Origin: JAVBNW01 sp031551255
GTDB taxonomy: Bacteria > Bacillota > Clostridia > Christensenellales > UBA1750
Length of the DNA: 7,706 nt
NCBI GenBank assembly: GCA_031551255.1
Contig: JAVBNW010000144.1
Coordinates: 1 to 7,706 of the forward strand
Direction of reading: 5' to 3'
Shown: positions 5,409 to 7,706 of the stretch, in pieces
Layout: each line of letters opens with the position of its first letter
Numbering within the stretch: position 1 is the first letter of the stretch
Position numbers and translations under genes: made by a program
The notes under the pieces: model-generated
The model's input: the letters and a program-made list of their open reading frames with translations, nothing else
The model's database searches: none
What the model was told of the DNA's origin: nothing

Positions 5409-6018
5409 ACGACGCGGGCTCCGGCTCTACAATTCCCCCCAGCGCGTGAACGGCATCGCGTACGCGCTTCATGCACACTTCCATCGTCGGCTTGTCGACC
5501 CTTCGCGCGTTAAGATCGCTCAGATCCAGCGGATCGCCTACCGTAAGCGTAAGCCTGCTGAAGGGGCGGTACTTGCCCTTGACGTAAAACGGCACGACAG
5601 GAGCGCCGCTTTTGAGCGCCAATAGGGCCACGCCTTCATGCAAGGGCAGCATAGGCCCATCCGGCTTCGGGTTGCGGTGGCCCTCCGGAAAAATCATCAG
5701 CGCGCCCTCGTCTTTGAGGATCGCCAACGCGGTTTTAATGCTCGAAAGATCCGCCGTGCCGCGGTTGATGGGAAACGCGCCGATGTGCCTGGCGCACCAA
5801 CCCAAAGGGTTTTTCCCAAAGAGCTCCTGTTTGGCCATAAACCTGAGCCAGCGGGGCGTCATCGAGGCCATCACCAAAGGGTCTAAAATGTGGATGTGGT
5901 TCCCCACCAGGATGACCTTGCCCGCGTGCGGAATTTTTTCGCGGTTCTCGCGGCGAATGAGAAACAGCGGAACGAGCAGCACCCGCACCAGCACCTTCAT
6001 AACCTCGTACAGCCACAT
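5380..6018 (-). CDS. plsC: PlsC-type 1-acyl-sn-glycerol-3-phosphate (lysophospholipid) acyltransferase
   Basis: The 212-residue protein probably makes phosphatidic acid by acylating the sn-2 position of lysophosphatidic acid at the membrane. The four family blocks are present in order. Block I is GNHIHILDP with the catalytic His41-x4-Asp46; block II is GAFPINRG at 80-87; block III is FPEGHRN at 110-116; block IV is GAPVVPFYV at 138-146. In block III, His stands where Thr is usual. A hydrophobic, basic N-terminus (MKVLVRVLLVPLFLIRR, 7-23) fits membrane attachment. The start at 6018 is chosen because it falls 1 nt after the cmk stop, with GGAGGG 11 nt upstream. A longer reading from 6081 would run 21 codons into cmk. 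Translational coupling to cmk is likely. Exact acyl donor and acceptor are inferred from the family only. Confidence 0.88.
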   Translation of the reverse strand: MWLYEVMKVLVRVLLVPLFLIRRENREKIPHAGKVILVGNHIHILDPLVMASMTPRWLRFMAKQELFGKNPLGWCARHIGAFPINRGTADLSSIKTALAILKDEGALMIFPEGHRNPKPDGPMLPLHEGVALLALKSGAPVVPFYVKGKYRPFSRLTLTVGDPLDLSDLNARRVDKPTMEVCMKRVRDAVHALGGIVEPEPASFGVGGKENL

Positions 6019-6019
6019 G

Positions 6020-6697
6020 TTATAGGATGCCCTCCATATGCGAAAGTATCGTCTCGAGTACCTGATCGGCATCCTTGTCATCCGTATCGACGATCACGGC
6101 ATCTTCCGCCGGGCGCAAGGGAGCCTCGGCGCGGCTGGTATCCTGGCTGTCGCGCGCGTTCATTTCCGCCAAAACCTGTTCGTACGCGGCGGTTTTCCCC
6201 CGGGCAATCAGCTCGTCATAGCGCCTTTGCGCGCGCACCTTGGGCGATCCTGTCAAGAAAAACTTATATTTCGCATCCGGCATTACGTGGGTGCCGATGT
6301 CGCGTCCATCCATCGCGACCGACTGCCGCGCCGCCATTTCGCGCTGCATGCCGCTCAAAACGCGGCGGACGGCGGGCACGGTGGATACGTCGGATGCCGC
6401 GCGGGAGGCCTCCGGCGTTCTAATCGCCTCTTCGGCATCCTCGCCGTCGATCAGAACGCGCTGCGAGCCGCCTGCATACACAAAGTCGAGCCGCGTTCGG
6501 CTCAGCAAATTTTCAAGCTCCGCCTCGTCTTTAAGCCCGATGCCCGCGCGCATCGCCTTTACGCCTATCGCGCGGTACATCGCCCCGGTATCGATATACA
6601 CGATGCCCAGCCGCTTCGCCAGCGCCTTGGCGGCCGTAGATTTGCCCACGCCCGACGGCCCGTCGATCGCGATGCGCAAAAGTGCACTGTTATTCAT
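6020..6697 (-). CDS. cmk: (d)CMP kinase
   Basis: The 225-residue cytosolic enzyme phosphorylates CMP and dCMP with ATP and supplies CDP for RNA, DNA and CDP-lipid synthesis. The P-loop GPSGVGKST is at 13-21. DTGAMYR at 36-42 forms part of the CMP site. MDGRDIGTHVMPDA (129-142) is the conserved base and phosphate region. RDSQDTSRAEAPLRPAEDAVIVDT (182-205) matches the C-terminal arginine-rich lid and PL..A.DA...DT signature. Length is typical of bacterial Cmk. Its ATG overlaps the stop of the upstream HutP-family gene as ATGA, a sign of coupled translation, and plsC starts 1 nt after its stop. The gene order cmk-plsC-ispH-rpsA is common in Clostridia and supports the assignment. Confidence 0.95.
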   Translation of the reverse strand: MNNSALLRIAIDGPSGVGKSTAAKALAKRLGIVYIDTGAMYRAIGVKAMRAGIGLKDEAELENLLSRTRLDFVYAGGSQRVLIDGEDAEEAIRTPEASRAASDVSTVPAVRRVLSGMQREMAARQSVAMDGRDIGTHVMPDAKYKFFLTGSPKVRAQRRYDELIARGKTAAYEQVLAEMNARDSQDTSRAEAPLRPAEDAVIVDTDDKDADQVLETILSHMEGIL

Positions 6698-7107
6698 ACC
6701 ACCCTATGCCCCAATCCAATCGCAACATCGTTCAAATGTAACAAACCTATGCCAAAAAACACCGCAACCGCAACATGCTCGCCCGCGCGGGCAATGCCGA
6801 TCTTTCCGCCGATGTTGAGCCCTATGGCCTTTTGCGTAATCTGCGTAAGCGCCTCGTGCGTGGCTCCGGCCACCGCGCCCTCCTCCAGATGCGTCTCTTT
6901 GATAACTCCTTCGCGCTTGGCCGCCACCACCGCGCGCTCTATGATGCGGGTAACCGAGCCGATATACTCGCCCCCGCAATCCACCGCCGCGGCGCTGAGC
7001 CCTTCGGGCAAGGCTTCTTTAAATTCCCTTTCCCGCTCGCGCCCGTCGGTCATCGCCATGCGTATCGCCGCGCGCGCGACATCCCTGCTGCTCATGCTTT
7101 CGGTCAT
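6694..7107 (-). CDS. HutP-family protein (predicted RNA-binding antiterminator-like)
   Basis: The 137-residue protein matches the HutP family (PF09021) from residue 7 to the end. Characteristic stretches are RAAIRMAMTDGRERE, CGGEYIGSVTRIIERAVVAAKREGVIKETHLEEGAVAGATHEAL (44-87), NIGGKIGIARAGEHVAVAVFFGIGLLHLNDVAIGLGHR. In Bacillus HutP, L-histidine and a metal ion held by histidines allow binding of hut leader RNA and antitermination. Here His73, His84, His111, His124 and His134 are candidates, but a residue-by-residue match cannot be made by eye. No hut gene is nearby. In this operon the target is unknown; RNA binding is inferred. The ATG at 7107, 1 nt after the flavoprotein stop, is preferred to an in-frame upstream ATG at 7179 that would lie inside that gene. 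The purine-rich GGGGGGAAG just upstream is a modest ribosome site. Confidence 0.85.
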   Translation of the reverse strand: MTESMSSRDVARAAIRMAMTDGREREREFKEALPEGLSAAAVDCGGEYIGSVTRIIERAVVAAKREGVIKETHLEEGAVAGATHEALTQITQKAIGLNIGGKIGIARAGEHVAVAVFFGIGLLHLNDVAIGLGHRVV

Positions 7108-7108
7108 G

Positions 7109-7706
7109 CTACTTCCCCCCGCTCCCGCCCATCGCCCCGCCCGCCGCAAGCCCCGCAGCGTAGCCGGTGGAAAAGGCAATCTGCAAATTGAACCCGCCGG
7201 TATAGCCGTCTACATCCAACACTTCGCCCGCAAAGTACAAGCCCGCCACAAACTTGGATTGCATGGTTTTAGGGTCCACTTCCTTCACGTCCACCCCGCC
7301 CCGCGTCACAACGGCCTCGGCCAATGGGCGCGGGCCGCGAATCGCCATAGGAACGCGCTTGAGCAGCCCGGCGATTTGGATGCGCTGCTGGCGGGTGATC
7401 TGGTGCGCGGCGAGCGAAGCATCCATGCCCGCAAGTTGCATAAACGCGAGCGCCAGGCTGTGGGGCATCAGCGAATCTATCACTGCGATCGCGCGCTTGC
7501 GCTGCGCGGCCTCGATTTCCCTAAGCAGCCGGGCATCCAGCTGCGCCCGGTCGAGCGCGGGCTTAAGATCCAGCCATACTTCCACGCCGGAAAGGTCTTC
7601 GGGCAGGTGCGCGGACAGCGACAGCACGAGCGGCCCGGAGACGCCAAAGTGGGTAAACAGCATCTCCCCTTGTTCGGAAAAAAGCTCCTTCTTGCCCTGC
7701 CGCGCG
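7109..7706 (-). CDS. HI0933/BaiN-family FAD-dependent flavoprotein, C-terminal part (5' end outside window)
   Basis: The frame is open from the right edge to a TAG at 7111-7109 and gives 198 residues. The family signatures are LFSEQGEMLFTHFGVSGPLVL (8-28), which includes residues encoded before the first ATG at 7663, then VVTRGGV, KTMQSKFVAGLYFAGEVLDVDGYTGGFNLQIAFSTGYAAGLAAG. The last is the C-terminal FAD-binding segment. This is a soluble predicted NAD(P)/FAD oxidoreductase; some relatives act on bile-acid intermediates, most have no known substrate. The N-terminal Rossmann motif would lie outside the window. The ATG at 7663 is internal, not the start. The gene leads into the HutP-family gene with a 1-nt gap, so it is in the same operon. 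Confidence 0.9.
   Translation of the reverse strand, partial: ARQGKKELFSEQGEMLFTHFGVSGPLVLSLSAHLPEDLSGVEVWLDLKPALDRAQLDARLLREIEAAQRKRAIAVIDSLMPHSLALAFMQLAGMDASLAAHQITRQQRIQIAGLLKRVPMAIRGPRPLAEAVVTRGGVDVKEVDPKTMQSKFVAGLYFAGEVLDVDGYTGGFNLQIAFSTGYAAGLAAGGAMGGSGGK

Noticed and set aside
6019..6081. Upstream start of plsC at 6081
   Set aside because: It would add 21 residues encoded inside cmk with no family similarity, while the ATG at 6018 has a GGAGGG site and abuts the cmk stop.

Overview
The window looks like a chromosomal segment of a Clostridia-class Bacillota. The evidence is a fused IspH-ribosomal protein S1 gene, a HutP-family protein beside cmk, a PlsC gene between cmk and ispH-rpsA, and strong AGGAGG ribosome binding sites. 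The core genes are visibly G+C-rich, which would fit a high-GC clostridial lineage such as Christensenellales or Oscillospirales relatives. That finer placement is only a guess.

Left part (1 to about 2835, + strand): four unrelated, visibly A+T-richer single genes. They are the 3' end of a SAM methyltransferase, a GNAT acetyltransferase, an AP-endonuclease-2-type TIM-barrel protein (sugar isomerase/epimerase-like) and a nucleoside 2-deoxyribosyltransferase-like protein. The genes share no obvious pathway, but the spacers between them are homologous. Each is 186-202 bp long and carries the same parts in the same order: a hairpin or terminator relic, a GCAGGC/GCACAGG block, a TGGTGTCAAGATAGGA box, a TATACT-like -10, a conserved leader box (CAGAGTATTTG), and a Shine-Dalgarno (SD) sequence just before the ATG. 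A fourth, partial copy follows the last gene. The region therefore reads as an array of gene modules framed by one repeated terminator-promoter spacer. This is the most unusual feature of the window.

Middle (2753-3094): no gene. It holds the terminator of the left array, a roughly 150-bp element bounded by a 13-bp perfect inverted repeat (18/20 when extended), and the terminator of the right-hand operon, which arrives from the other side.

Right part (3095-7706, - strand): a tightly packed housekeeping operon, read from the right edge leftward. It consists of a HI0933/BaiN-type flavoprotein (5' end outside the window), a HutP-family protein, cytidylate kinase (cmk), a PlsC-type lysophospholipid acyltransferase and the IspH-S1 fusion. 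The first four genes overlap or nearly touch, so they are probably co-transcribed and translationally coupled. A candidate promoter whose -10 box overlaps the plsC stop codon may give ispH-rpsA extra expression. At the IspH/S1 junction two in-frame ATG codons each follow a near-perfect SD sequence, so free S1 may also be made from within the fusion gene. The operon joins membrane-lipid synthesis (PlsC), isoprenoid precursor synthesis (IspH), CMP/dCMP phosphorylation and translation (S1).
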